From contig NZ_CP014943.1 of the NCBI RefSeq assembly GCF_002077175.1, forward strand, positions 620,001 to 684,000: a stretch of DNA of 64,000 nucleotides. Reading direction: 5' to 3'. The number at the start of each line of letters is the position of its first letter. Position 1 is the first letter of the stretch. Shown in pieces: positions 28,190 to 36,864 of the stretch. The DNA is from Colwellia sp. PAMC 21821. Its GTDB lineage: Bacteria; Pseudomonadota; Gammaproteobacteria; Enterobacterales; Alteromonadaceae. Under the pieces are notes generated by a model. It was given only the letters and a program-made list of their open reading frames with translations. It had not been told where the DNA came from and made no database searches. Made by a program: the position numbers and the translations under genes.

Positions 28190-29200
28190 ATGTTAAAAAT
28201 AGATATTCATACCCATATTCTTCCAAAAACCTGGCCTAACTTACGCGAAAAGTATGGTTATGGCGGTTTTGTTAGCTTAGATCATCATAAATGTGGTTGT
28301 GCTCGCATGATGGTGGACGAGAAGTTTTTCCGCGAAATAGATCATAACTGCTGGGATCCAAAAGTTCGCTTAAAAGACTGCGAACAGCACAAAGTTGATG
28401 TACAAGTGCTCTCTACAGTCCCGGTAATGTTTAATTACTGGGCAAAACCTCGCGACACTTTAGATTTATCTAAATATTTAAATGATCATATTGCGGGTAT
28501 TGTGAACGATCATCCGAAACGTTTTATTGGCCTTGGCACTTTACCAATGCAAGCCCCTGACTTAGCGATAAAAGAGTTAGAACGTTGTGTAAACGACATC
28601 GGCTTAGCGGGCGTTCAAATAGGCTCGCATATTAATGATTGGAACTTAGATCATGAACAGCTCTTTCCTATATTCGAAGCCGCACAAGATTTAGGGGCGG
28701 CGGTATTTGTTCATCCTTGGGACATGATGGCGAAAGAAAAAATGCCAAAATACTGGTTACCTTGGTTAGTGGGAATGCCAGCAGAGTCTAGCTTAGCTAT
28801 TTGTTCGATGATTTTTGGTGGTGTACTGCAACGTTTACCGAAACTTAAAATTGCCTTTGCTCATGGTGGTGGTTCATTTCCCGCCACTATTGGCCGTATT
28901 GAGCACGGTTTTAATGTTCGTCCTGATCTTTGTGCGGTTGATTGCCCGGTAAATCCGCGTGATTTTCTTAAACAAATTTATTTAGATTCATTAGTGCATG
29001 ACCCATTAGCTTTAAAATATTTGGTTGATTTGATGGGCCCAGACAATATTGCCCTAGGCACAGATTACCCCTTTCCTTTAGGTGAACTTAGCCCTGGTAA
29101 GTTGATTGAGGAAAGCCACTTTAGCGATGACATTAAAGCTAAGTTATTACATGGCAGTGCGCTCAATTGGCTAGGTTTAACTAAGGAGCAGTTTTTATGA
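28190..29200 (+). CDS. nbaD: 2-amino-3-carboxymuconate-6-semialdehyde decarboxylase (ACMSD)
   Basis: Zinc-dependent non-oxidative decarboxylase of the amidohydrolase superfamily, which diverts ACMS from quinolinate formation toward 2-aminomuconate semialdehyde. Metal ligands are visible as His7 and His9 (IDIHTHILP), a middle His in VFVHPWDM, and Asp in GTDYPFPLGE. FAHGGGSFP supplies the His next to the metal site. The 336 residues match the family. It starts nine bases after the dioxygenase gene, with AAGGAGGCAAG before the ATG. Confidence 0.95.
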   Translation: MLKIDIHTHILPKTWPNLREKYGYGGFVSLDHHKCGCARMMVDEKFFREIDHNCWDPKVRLKDCEQHKVDVQVLSTVPVMFNYWAKPRDTLDLSKYLNDHIAGIVNDHPKRFIGLGTLPMQAPDLAIKELERCVNDIGLAGVQIGSHINDWNLDHEQLFPIFEAAQDLGAAVFVHPWDMMAKEKMPKYWLPWLVGMPAESSLAICSMIFGGVLQRLPKLKIAFAHGGGSFPATIGRIEHGFNVRPDLCAVDCPVNPRDFLKQIYLDSLVHDPLALKYLVDLMGPDNIALGTDYPFPLGELSPGKLIEESHFSDDIKAKLLHGSALNWLGLTKEQFL

Positions 29201-29261
29201 TGATCCTTACTGCACCAACCTTAAATAAGCCAAGTATTTTAAACATTGTTAGGAGTGAGCA

Positions 29262-30107
29262 ATGAAAGTAGCCATAACGCTGGGAGACAAACACTATAAC
29301 GTTAATACCGATTTTGGCCATTCTTTAGCTATCGCTTTAGACTTTCAACAAAGTGACAATCAACCCAATCACTTTGGTGCAACGCCCGCCATGGCAAAGC
29401 CGATGCAAGTTAGTGGCTTTATGGGGGATACAGAACAAGGTGGCAGCTGCAATGTTAACGAATTAAGCTTTAATCCCCATTGTAACGGCACCCATACCGA
29501 AACTATTCGTCATATATGCGATGCCGATAACACCTTAGCACTTAGTATTTCAGCGCTTGAATTACCGCCCTTAATACCATGCCCATTGATTTCAATTACC
29601 CCGATAAACGCTAGCGATACGAACGACGATTATACGCCTAGTTTTGAAGTAAATGATCGGGTGATTACGCGCGCGCAACTCGAACAGCTACTCACGCCTT
29701 ATCATGATCAACAATTACAGAGTTTAGCGGTTAGAACACTGCCCAATACCGCTGATAAATGTCAGGCCAACTATAATGAAACTAACCAACCAGCCTTTTT
29801 CAGCCGAGATGCAGTGCTTTATCTCAAAGAGCGTGGTGTTGAACACCTTATTCTAGATCTGCCATCACTTGACCGACTCAACGATGATGGACTGCTGACT
29901 TGTCATCATTTATTTTGGCAAGTTATGGAGGGAGCGCATCAGCCGAGTCCAAATAGTTTAATCAATAAAACCATTACTGAAATGGCTTATATCGACAACA
30001 CAATAACCGATGGTTTCTATTTTCTGAATTTACAAACGCCAGCTTTTATTAACGATGCGGCGCCAAGTCGCCCGATGTTATATCAAGCAGAGCTTTTAGA
30101 TTGCTAA
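29262..30107 (+). CDS. Divergent cyclase-family protein, probable kynurenine formamidase
   Basis: Likely hydrolyses N-formylkynurenine to kynurenine and formate, filling the only otherwise missing step of the cluster. The metal-binding motif of the cyclase/KynB family (HxGTHxDxP) is present in altered form as HCNGTHTET, with an extra residue and no Asp-Pro. At 281 residues it is clearly longer than KynB (about 210). Later regions (LILDLPSLDRLND) also fit the cyclase fold. Function is inferred from context and the partial motif. Confidence 0.72.
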   Translation: MKVAITLGDKHYNVNTDFGHSLAIALDFQQSDNQPNHFGATPAMAKPMQVSGFMGDTEQGGSCNVNELSFNPHCNGTHTETIRHICDADNTLALSISALELPPLIPCPLISITPINASDTNDDYTPSFEVNDRVITRAQLEQLLTPYHDQQLQSLAVRTLPNTADKCQANYNETNQPAFFSRDAVLYLKERGVEHLILDLPSLDRLNDDGLLTCHHLFWQVMEGAHQPSPNSLINKTITEMAYIDNTITDGFYFLNLQTPAFINDAAPSRPMLYQAELLDC

Positions 30108-30237
30108 ACAGCACTGACATCACTGAAATAGCGAATCAAATAAGCACAACTGAGCTTATAAATAGCACTTATTAACAGTGTTTATAAAAATTACTTATAA
30201 ATAAAGCGATTCAATAATAATTAAAAACGAGTACATC

Positions 30238-31554
30238 ATGAGCAACAAAAGCAATGAGAGTAATAACGAATCAACGACTGAAGCGAATATAAATTCTTTA
30301 GCTTACGCACAAAACTTAGATCGTAACGATCCCCTCAAAGCAATGCGTGAGCAATTCTCCATTCCTAAGCAGTCAGATGGTTCTGACGAATATTACTTCA
30401 CCGGAAATTCACTAGGACTTCAACCTAAATTAGCTCGCGCCGCTGTAATAGAGTTACTTGATTCGTGGCAAGCACGGGGCGTTAAAGGCCATTTCGAAGG
30501 GGATTTCCCTTGGCTGCCTTATCATGAATTCTTAACTGAACAAGCCGCAGAAATTGTCGGTGCATTGCCAAAAGAAGTGGTGATGATGAACTCACTTACC
30601 GCTAATTTACATTTTATGATGGCGAGCTTTTATCAACCTACTCAGCAGCGTTCAAAGATCTTAATCGAAGATCATGCCTTTCCATCTGATCATTATGCGG
30701 TTGAGTCACAGCTCAAACATCACAGTAAAAATGTCGATGACAACTTACTACTATGGACACCAAGAGATGGTGAAGAGTTATTAAATTATCAAGATCTTTG
30801 GCAGTTAATCGAACAACATGGCGATGAAATAGCGCTAATTTTACTCCCTGGCGTGCAATATTACACCGGCCAAGTATTAGATATGCAGCGCATTACCGAA
30901 GTCGCCCATGCCAGAGGTATTAAAGTCGGTTTCGACCTTGCACATGCTGCGGGTAACATTGAATTATCTTTACATAAGTGGCAAGTCGACTTTGCTTGTT
31001 GGTGTAGTTATAAATATCTTAACAGCGGTGCTGGTTCAGTAGCAGGTTGTTTTGTCCATCAAAGACACGTAGAAAATACCGAACTTAACCGTCTTGCCGG
31101 TTGGTGGGGGCATGACAAGTCTAGTCGCTTTAAAATGGAAAATACTTTTAAACCGATCCCAACTGCCGAGGGCTGGCAATTATCGAACCCACCCGTACTG
31201 TCGCTTGCTGCTGTTCGTGGCTCTTTCGATACCATTGAGCTTGCCGGTGGTATGCCTGCCCTGCGCAAGAAATCGTTGTTATTAACTCACTATATGATGA
31301 CATTAATAAGCGCTGAGCTAGGCGAAAAAATTCGTATTATCACGCCACAAAACCCGACAGAGCGCGGCTGTCAATTGTCGCTCATGATTAATGTGCCGGG
31401 TCTTGATGGCAAAGCTATGTTTACTGCGTTAGAAAATAATGGTGTTACTACCGATTGGCGTGAGCCTAATGTTATTCGTGTAGCGCCAGTGCCTTTATAC
31501 AATAGTTTTCAAGATGTTTATCATTTTGTCAGAATATTAAAGGAGTGTATTTAA
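30238..31554 (+). CDS. kynU: Kynureninase
   Basis: PLP-dependent hydrolase that cleaves kynurenine or 3-hydroxykynurenine to anthranilate or 3-hydroxyanthranilate plus alanine. The 438-residue fold-type I enzyme has the expected GNSLGLQP near the N-terminus, GFDLAHAAGN for the cofactor ring and CSYKYLNSGAGSVAG with the PLP Lys. With the dioxygenase and monooxygenase encoded here, 3-hydroxykynurenine should be its main substrate. Its TAA overlaps the kmo ATG by one base, suggesting coupled translation. Confidence 0.96.
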   Translation: MSNKSNESNNESTTEANINSLAYAQNLDRNDPLKAMREQFSIPKQSDGSDEYYFTGNSLGLQPKLARAAVIELLDSWQARGVKGHFEGDFPWLPYHEFLTEQAAEIVGALPKEVVMMNSLTANLHFMMASFYQPTQQRSKILIEDHAFPSDHYAVESQLKHHSKNVDDNLLLWTPRDGEELLNYQDLWQLIEQHGDEIALILLPGVQYYTGQVLDMQRITEVAHARGIKVGFDLAHAAGNIELSLHKWQVDFACWCSYKYLNSGAGSVAGCFVHQRHVENTELNRLAGWWGHDKSSRFKMENTFKPIPTAEGWQLSNPPVLSLAAVRGSFDTIELAGGMPALRKKSLLLTHYMMTLISAELGEKIRIITPQNPTERGCQLSLMINVPGLDGKAMFTALENNGVTTDWREPNVIRVAPVPLYNSFQDVYHFVRILKECI

Positions 31555-32960
31555 TGTCAGCAAGCGAAAAAATAACTATTGCCGGTGCTGGTCCCGTTGG
31601 TACCTTACTTGCGGTGATATTAGCTCGCCAAGGCCATCCCGTTAAACTGTTTGAGTCGCGACCTGACTCACGCAGCCATAATATTTATCAAGGAAAGTCG
31701 ATCAACATTGCCCTTTCAGATAGGGGTTGGCTAGCGTTAAAGTCGGTTGGAATTGAAGCAGAGGTCAAACAGCATGCCATAGCGATGAAAAAGCGTGTAA
31801 TGCATGCTATTGACGGTACGATAACCGAGCAAGCTTATGGCCAAGAAGGACAAGCTATTTGGTCAGTTTCGCGCTCAGGTATTAATGAACAACTACTTGA
31901 ATTGGCGGAACAAGAATCCTTAATCGATATTAAGTTTGAACAACGCCTAATTGACGTAGATTTTAGCAATGCCAGCGCCAGTTTTAGCCATGAACATAAG
32001 ATTAAAAAAGTATCAGCAGATATTTTATTTGGCGCAGATGGCGCGTATTCCAAGGTGCGACGATTAGCACAAGAAACGCCACGTTTTAGTTATAGCCAGT
32101 CATATATGCCGCAAAGTTATATTGAATTGCACATTCCAGCTAACAAAGATGGCTCATTTAAAATGGCCAAAGATGCCTTACATATTTGGCCACGTAAAAC
32201 ATTTATGCTCATTGCTTTACCGAACCCCGACGGTTCGTTCACTTGCACTTTATTTTTAGACTATCAAGGTGAGATTTCATTTTTGTCATTAACTAAACGT
32301 GCTGACGTAACTCAATTTTTTGAAGAAAACTTTGCCGATGCCATGCCTTTACTGGACAACCCAATAGATGAGTTTCTGGATAAAACTGCCAACCCGTTAT
32401 TTTTGCTTAAAGTTGACCCTTGGGTGATTAACGAAAAAGTCGCCTTAATTGGTGATGCGGCGCATGCTATGGTGCCGTTTTATGGTCAAGGCATGAACTG
32501 CGGCTTTGAAGATTGTCGTGTTTTAGATGAATTAATTACAGAACATCAACAAGACTGGTCAAAAATATTTCCGGCCTATCAAACAGCGAGAAAGATCAAT
32601 GCCGATGCCATTACTGAATTAGCCCAACGTAATTTTGTCGAAATGAGTGAACTCGCTGGACAGGCAAGTTTTTTATTACAAAAGAAAATTGAAGCAGAGT
32701 TTCATCAGCGCCATCCAACACTTTGGACACCACTCTATTCTATGGTGACTTTTTCACCTTTACTGCCTTATGCTCAAGCCCTAGCTATTGGCGATATTCA
32801 ACAAGAGATTATGCAGAAGATCATGCAAATCCCTGATATTGAAAACTGCTGGCAAGCCGACTTTGTTTATGAAAAATTACAGCAATTAGCGCAAGCGGCG
32901 TTTGGCTCTAATAAAAACTTAACAACTGAGACAAACTCGGGAGAGCAAGGTAATGACTAA
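31554..32960 (+). CDS. kmo: Kynurenine 3-monooxygenase
   Basis: FAD-dependent aromatic hydroxylase that makes 3-hydroxykynurenine using NADPH and O2. The N-terminal Rossmann motif is GAGPVGTLLAV; the second FAD motif is LIGDAAHAMVPFYGQGMNCGFED. The 468 residues include a hydrophobic C-terminal region typical of KMO. The ATG at 31554 has AAAGGAG eight bases upstream, making the GTG at 31545 unlikely. It overlaps kynU by one base and the tryptophan dioxygenase gene by eight. Confidence 0.95.
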   Translation: MSASEKITIAGAGPVGTLLAVILARQGHPVKLFESRPDSRSHNIYQGKSINIALSDRGWLALKSVGIEAEVKQHAIAMKKRVMHAIDGTITEQAYGQEGQAIWSVSRSGINEQLLELAEQESLIDIKFEQRLIDVDFSNASASFSHEHKIKKVSADILFGADGAYSKVRRLAQETPRFSYSQSYMPQSYIELHIPANKDGSFKMAKDALHIWPRKTFMLIALPNPDGSFTCTLFLDYQGEISFLSLTKRADVTQFFEENFADAMPLLDNPIDEFLDKTANPLFLLKVDPWVINEKVALIGDAAHAMVPFYGQGMNCGFEDCRVLDELITEHQQDWSKIFPAYQTARKINADAITELAQRNFVEMSELAGQASFLLQKKIEAEFHQRHPTLWTPLYSMVTFSPLLPYAQALAIGDIQQEIMQKIMQIPDIENCWQADFVYEKLQQLAQAAFGSNKNLTTETNSGEQGND

Positions 32961-33924
32961 AGCTAACTCAAACTCAAACTCAAATACAAATACAAACACG
33001 GCTAACTCAAAGCACACTGAAACAAAAAATAAAGCCAACCGCGAGAGCAAGGCGACGGGTTGCCCTTTTCATCAGCAAGCTAGCGAGGTTGATGATAATT
33101 CTCGTCCGCTAGAAGACGGTATTCATCAAGGCCTTGATAATGAAATGTCATACGGTGATTACTTACAACTAGAAAGCGTGCTGTCGGCGCAAAAACCGTT
33201 AAGCGGTGAACACGACGAAATGCTTTTTATCATTATTCATCAAACCAGTGAATTATGGTTAAAGCTTGCGGGTCATGAACTGCAAAGTGCCATTGATTAT
33301 ATAAAAGCTGAAAACTTTGGCCCCGCTTTTAAAGTTATTGCGCGAGTAAAGCAGATATTTATGCAACTGACGCAGTCTTGGAATATTTTATCGACCTTAA
33401 CGCCAAGCGATTATTTAAAGTTTCGTGATGACTTAGGTCGCTCATCAGGCATTCAATCTTGTGGATATCGTAAATTAGAATTTTTACTGGGCAATAAAAA
33501 CGCCGATATGCTGAAAATTCATCAAACAGGCAGCACGGCATATCAAGAGCTAGATAAACTGTTAAACAAAAATAGCCTCTACGATGAAGTGATTATAGCG
33601 TTAGAAAAAGCTGGATTTGATATTGATAAAACCATCAGTCAACGCGATATTACTTTGCCCTATCAACGTAACGACAGCGTATTAGCGGCATGGCTTAATG
33701 TCTATCAACAGCCCGAAACCTATTTTGAACTTTATGAATTAGCAGAAAAATTGGTTGATATTGAAGATGCCTTTCAACAGTGGCGTTTCAAGCATATGTA
33801 TACTGTGCAGCGAATTATTGGTTATAAAAAAGGCACAGGCGGATCATCAGGCGTTGGATTCTTGAAAAAGGCACTCGATGTAAGCTTTTTCCCTGAGTTG
33901 TTTGAAGTCAGAACGCATTTATAA
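32953..33924 (+). CDS. kynA: Tryptophan 2,3-dioxygenase
   Basis: Haem enzyme that opens the indole ring of L-tryptophan to N-formylkynurenine, the first step of the pathway. The family core is complete, including GEHDEMLFIIIHQTSELWLKL and LGRSSGIQSCGYRKLEF. The N-terminus carries an unusual extension of about 40 residues rich in Asn, Ser and Thr (encoded by six-base repeats) and then a GCPFH motif. The start at 32953 overlaps the end of kmo. It is the last gene of the cluster; no terminator hairpin was recognised after it. Confidence 0.95.
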   Translation: MTKANSNSNSNTNTNTANSKHTETKNKANRESKATGCPFHQQASEVDDNSRPLEDGIHQGLDNEMSYGDYLQLESVLSAQKPLSGEHDEMLFIIIHQTSELWLKLAGHELQSAIDYIKAENFGPAFKVIARVKQIFMQLTQSWNILSTLTPSDYLKFRDDLGRSSGIQSCGYRKLEFLLGNKNADMLKIHQTGSTAYQELDKLLNKNSLYDEVIIALEKAGFDIDKTISQRDITLPYQRNDSVLAAWLNVYQQPETYFELYELAEKLVDIEDAFQQWRFKHMYTVQRIIGYKKGTGGSSGVGFLKKALDVSFFPELFEVRTHL

Positions 33925-33967
33925 AAATATCAAACGAGCGCCGAACGGCCACTTGGCTTAGTTTGGC

Positions 33968-33993
33968 GCATTTGACGCATTTGACGCATTTGG
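33968..33993. repeat. Nine-base tandem repeat GCATTTGAC
   Basis: Two full copies and one altered copy (GCATTTGG) lie between kynA and the alkyltransferase-like gene. This is probably slippage; no hairpin is formed. Confidence 0.5.
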
Positions 33994-34007
33994 CGAGAAT
34001 AAAAACA

Positions 34008-34400
34008 TTAACCTTCCAAAACAAATAACAATTCAGCTAAGTCAGGTTGCCATTGAAAGGTTGTTAATTTTATACGTGCACCAATAACCACAACTTGTTC
34101 ATCTTGCAGTAAGTCTCGTTGTTGATCAAAATGCTCGCTGCCCGGTGCAAATGAAATTTTTCCTTGTGAGTTAACCACCCGATACCAGGGCACCTTTTTC
34201 CCACGCCAACCATTTTTAGGCACCGCACCTAACGCTTTCCCTACTAGCCGAGCACGCCCAGGCAAGCCAGCTAAATCAGCAATTTGACCATAGCAGGCGA
34301 CTTTACCCAAAGGGATCGCCTGAACAGCTTGCCATATTTTTATATGTTTACTATTAATTGGCTTGGTGTATTCAGATGCTATATTGGTTTTATTTACCAA
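34008..34400 (-). CDS. atl: Alkyltransferase-like protein (ATL)
   Basis: Protein of the O6-methylguanine-DNA methyltransferase family, 130 residues, with the C-terminal DNA-binding fold (QAVQAIPLGKVACYGQIADLAG). The active-site motif PCHRV is replaced by PWYRV, so the acceptor Cys is missing. ATL proteins with Trp at this place bind alkylated guanine and hand lesions to nucleotide excision repair without repairing them directly. Its 5' end overlaps the 3' end of the upstream SDR gene by seven bases. Confidence 0.88.
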   Translation of the reverse strand: MVNKTNIASEYTKPINSKHIKIWQAVQAIPLGKVACYGQIADLAGLPGRARLVGKALGAVPKNGWRGKKVPWYRVVNSQGKISFAPGSEHFDQQRDLLQDEQVVVIGARIKLTTFQWQPDLAELLFVLEG

Positions 34401-35059
34401 GGAAGCACACTACCATTGGAATGTTTAAACACCCCACTTTCAGCCATGGTGAGTTGGTTAATTAATCCCACCAATTTTTTAGCTGAGTCACTGGCGCTGA
34501 TATCGCCACCATAATTCACCATTTCGGTTTGCACATAGCCAGGATGATATATACCAACAGCAACATGGTTACTAGCAAGATCATGACTCAACGACATGGC
34601 TGCTGCATTTAATGCTGCCTTCGACATTCTGTAACCATAACGCCCGCCTGAACCATTATCGCTAATAGAGCCCATTCTGGACGTGATAAGCGCTATTTTT
34701 GCACCTTGGTTCAGTTGTTTTTGCAGGCTAGCAACTACTCTTAGCGGTGCTAGCGCATTAACTTCAAACTGTTCGCGCATGGTATCTAAGTTAAGTTGAA
34801 CTAGGCTTTCATCACGTAAAATACCGGCATTACACACCAGTACATCAATATCGACAGACCCTAATGCTGACACCATATTAGCGATACCAAGATCACTTGC
34901 TACATCGATATCTTCAATAATATTAACCGCAAGGCTTTCTAGCTCAGTAGACGATTTTCGACACAGCGCATAAACATTATCTCCTTGCGCTTTAAAATGC
35001 TTGCACATAGCTAACCCTATGCCACGATTGGCGCCGGTAATAACAATATTGTTGCTCAT
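34394..35059 (-). CDS. SDR-family oxidoreductase (C-factor-like)
   Basis: Short-chain dehydrogenase of 221 residues with TGANRGIGLAM cofactor motif, the NAG motif (VCNAGIL) and the catalytic YGYRMSKAA (Tyr-x3-Lys). It resembles the CsgA/C-factor-like SDR subgroup. It is transcribed with the ATL gene. Substrate unknown. Confidence 0.85.
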   Translation of the reverse strand: MSNNIVITGANRGIGLAMCKHFKAQGDNVYALCRKSSTELESLAVNIIEDIDVASDLGIANMVSALGSVDIDVLVCNAGILRDESLVQLNLDTMREQFEVNALAPLRVVASLQKQLNQGAKIALITSRMGSISDNGSGGRYGYRMSKAALNAAAMSLSHDLASNHVAVGIYHPGYVQTEMVNYGGDISASDSAKKLVGLINQLTMAESGVFKHSNGSVLPW

Positions 35060-35110
35060 TTATCTTTCCTTAATTTTTAGAGTGTAAATAATTATTCAGC
35101 ATTAAAACTA

Positions 35111-35138
35111 AAAAACCACTTCAAGTGAAGTGGTTTTT
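35111..35138 (-). terminator. Bidirectional terminator hairpin after the Cys-repeat gene
   Basis: AAAAACCACTTC (35111-35122) and GAAGTGGTTTTT (35127-35138) form a 12-bp perfect stem with a four-base loop. On the minus strand it ends the 35180-35599 gene and separates it from the SDR gene. Confidence 0.85.
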
Positions 35139-35179
35139 ATATGCTATCAAACGATAAGCTTAACTACTAAGCGTTAGAC

Positions 35180-35599
35180 TTATTCGCCACACTTGCCTTC
35201 TTTAGCTTTTGCGGCTTTACCTTCACCACATTTGCCTTCGCCACATTTACCTTTGGCTTTATCTTTCATTTTACCTTCGCCACATTTACCTTTGGCTTCG
35301 TGCTTCATTTTACCTTCACCACATTTGCCTTCGCCGCATTTACCTTTGGCTTTGTCTTTCATTTTTCCTTCGCCGCACTTGCCTTCACCGCATTTGCCTT
35401 TGGCTTTGTCTTTCATTTTTCCTTCACCACATTTGCCTTCGCCACACTTGCCTTTTTCGTGATCGTCAGCAGACACTATGGTCATTACATCTTGGACAGC
35501 AAATGGGTTAGTTTCTGCTTTTACTGGCATTGTTGCCGCCACCGTTAATGCAAACAAGCCTAATAAGGCCGCAATTGAAGATTTTTTGATTAATTTCAT
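35180..35599 (-). CDS. HvfA/bufferin-like Cys-repeat RiPP metallophore precursor
   Basis: A 139-residue exported peptide. The signal peptide (about residues 1-28, ending PVKA-E) precedes a low-complexity region with ten GKCG units, five of them exact EGKCG, spaced by KMKDKAK segments. This pattern matches HvfA-family precursors. In that family, Cys of EGKCG is converted by a DUF692 (MNIO) enzyme to thiooxazole/oxazolone-type groups that bind copper. No DUF692 or DUF2063 partner gene lies in this window, so it is orphan here. The ATG at 35599 has AAGGAAAACAGT upstream; the 35623 start is less likely. Repeat number may vary between strains. Confidence 0.8.
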   Translation of the reverse strand: MKLIKKSSIAALLGLFALTVAATMPVKAETNPFAVQDVMTIVSADDHEKGKCGEGKCGEGKMKDKAKGKCGEGKCGEGKMKDKAKGKCGEGKCGEGKMKHEAKGKCGEGKMKDKAKGKCGEGKCGEGKAAKAKEGKCGE

Positions 35600-35762
35600 A
35601 CTGTTTTCCTTTTGTTTTATCAATTAGACACTACATCTATACGTATAGCTACTTACAAAGACCACACACAATGAAAATAAATTTCAAGCGCTGTAAATTT
35701 TTTTCAATTAATTTTAATAACTGTTCTGTTTTTACAACACAATTGAGCCTAGCTTTATCTCC

Positions 35763-36716
35763 ATGAAACCACAAGCAAAAAAAATAATCTTAGCCCCTAT
35801 GGAAGGTGTGGCTGATGAACTAATGAGGCATTTATTAACATCGTTAAACAATTATGACTTTTGTGTAACGGAATTTGTTCGCGTTGTTGATGCTTTATTT
35901 CCAAAGCATGTATTTAGAAAAATTTGTCCAGAATTAGACCATGGTTGTAGGACTCAAAGCGGCACCCCTTTAAGAATGCAGTTACTGGGCCAAGAACCTG
36001 ATTGGATGGCTGAAAATGCAGTCAGAGCACTCGCTATGGGCTCACATGGTATTGACGTTAATTTTGGCTGCCCTGCTAAGGCGGTGAACGAAAGCAAAGG
36101 CGGCGCTGTATTACTAAATGAGCCTGAAAAAATACATCAAATAATGGCTAAAATGAGGAATGCTATTGGTACAGACGCAATCTTGTCTGCAAAAATAAGA
36201 CTTGGATTTACTGATGCCTCAAAATTAGATGAAATTGTTAGTGCGGTGCAATCTGCCAATGTTAATCAATTAACTATTCATGCCAGAACAAAACAAGATG
36301 GCTATCGCCCTCCTGCTTATTGGCACTTTATTGCCGAAGTTAGAAAGAAATATGATATTGAGATTTTTGCTAACGGTGAAATTTGGAATAAAAATGACGC
36401 CGAAAACTGTATAAGTCAAAGCCAAACGCCTAATTTAATGCTTGGCCGTGGTGCACTAGCTTTGCCAAATTTAGCAAATGTGATTAAGTTTGATGAAGCC
36501 CCCATGCCTTGGTCTGAACTTAGCAACATATTAATACGCTACAGTGAATTAGAGTTACAAGGTGATAAAAGTTTTTATTTTTCAAGTCGTTTAAAACAAT
36601 GGCTGCGCTATTTGAAACTACAATATCCGCAAGCAGAAAATTTATTTAATGCGATAAAACTGTTAAAAAATAAAGATGAAATTCTTCATCAAATAGATCT
36701 TGCGGCATCGACATAA
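35763..36716 (+). CDS. dusC: tRNA-dihydrouridine(16) synthase DusC
   Basis: FMN-dependent reductase forming dihydrouridine in the tRNA D-loop. APMEGVADELMR at the N-terminus, the VNFGCPAKAVN motif with the catalytic Cys, TIHARTK and NGEIW are the Dus signatures, and the form of these motifs is closest to DusC (position 16). The length of 317 residues is usual. It is transcribed divergently from the Cys-repeat gene, with about 160 bases between the starts. Confidence 0.92.
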   Translation: MKPQAKKIILAPMEGVADELMRHLLTSLNNYDFCVTEFVRVVDALFPKHVFRKICPELDHGCRTQSGTPLRMQLLGQEPDWMAENAVRALAMGSHGIDVNFGCPAKAVNESKGGAVLLNEPEKIHQIMAKMRNAIGTDAILSAKIRLGFTDASKLDEIVSAVQSANVNQLTIHARTKQDGYRPPAYWHFIAEVRKKYDIEIFANGEIWNKNDAENCISQSQTPNLMLGRGALALPNLANVIKFDEAPMPWSELSNILIRYSELELQGDKSFYFSSRLKQWLRYLKLQYPQAENLFNAIKLLKNKDEILHQIDLAAST

Positions 36717-36864
36717 CGATATAAACCGCGCCTGATATCCTTATTAACATTCTGTCCAATTTTGAGAAAATAATTATTAGACTAACGCTGATTTTTACCA
36801 GGCAACAAGGTAAGATAATTGTTATTAAAGACAATTAATTTACCTTAAATAAGAAGTAACGATA

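Noticed and set aside
35200..35460. Regular repeats that might suggest a CRISPR-like array
   Set aside because: The repeats are continuous coding units in frame with a signal peptide gene, without unique spacers.
35193..35548. Plus-strand frames of 80-100 codons rich in His, Leu, Ala and Pro
   Set aside because: They are antisense shadows of the Cys-repeat gene; the low-complexity DNA keeps all frames open.
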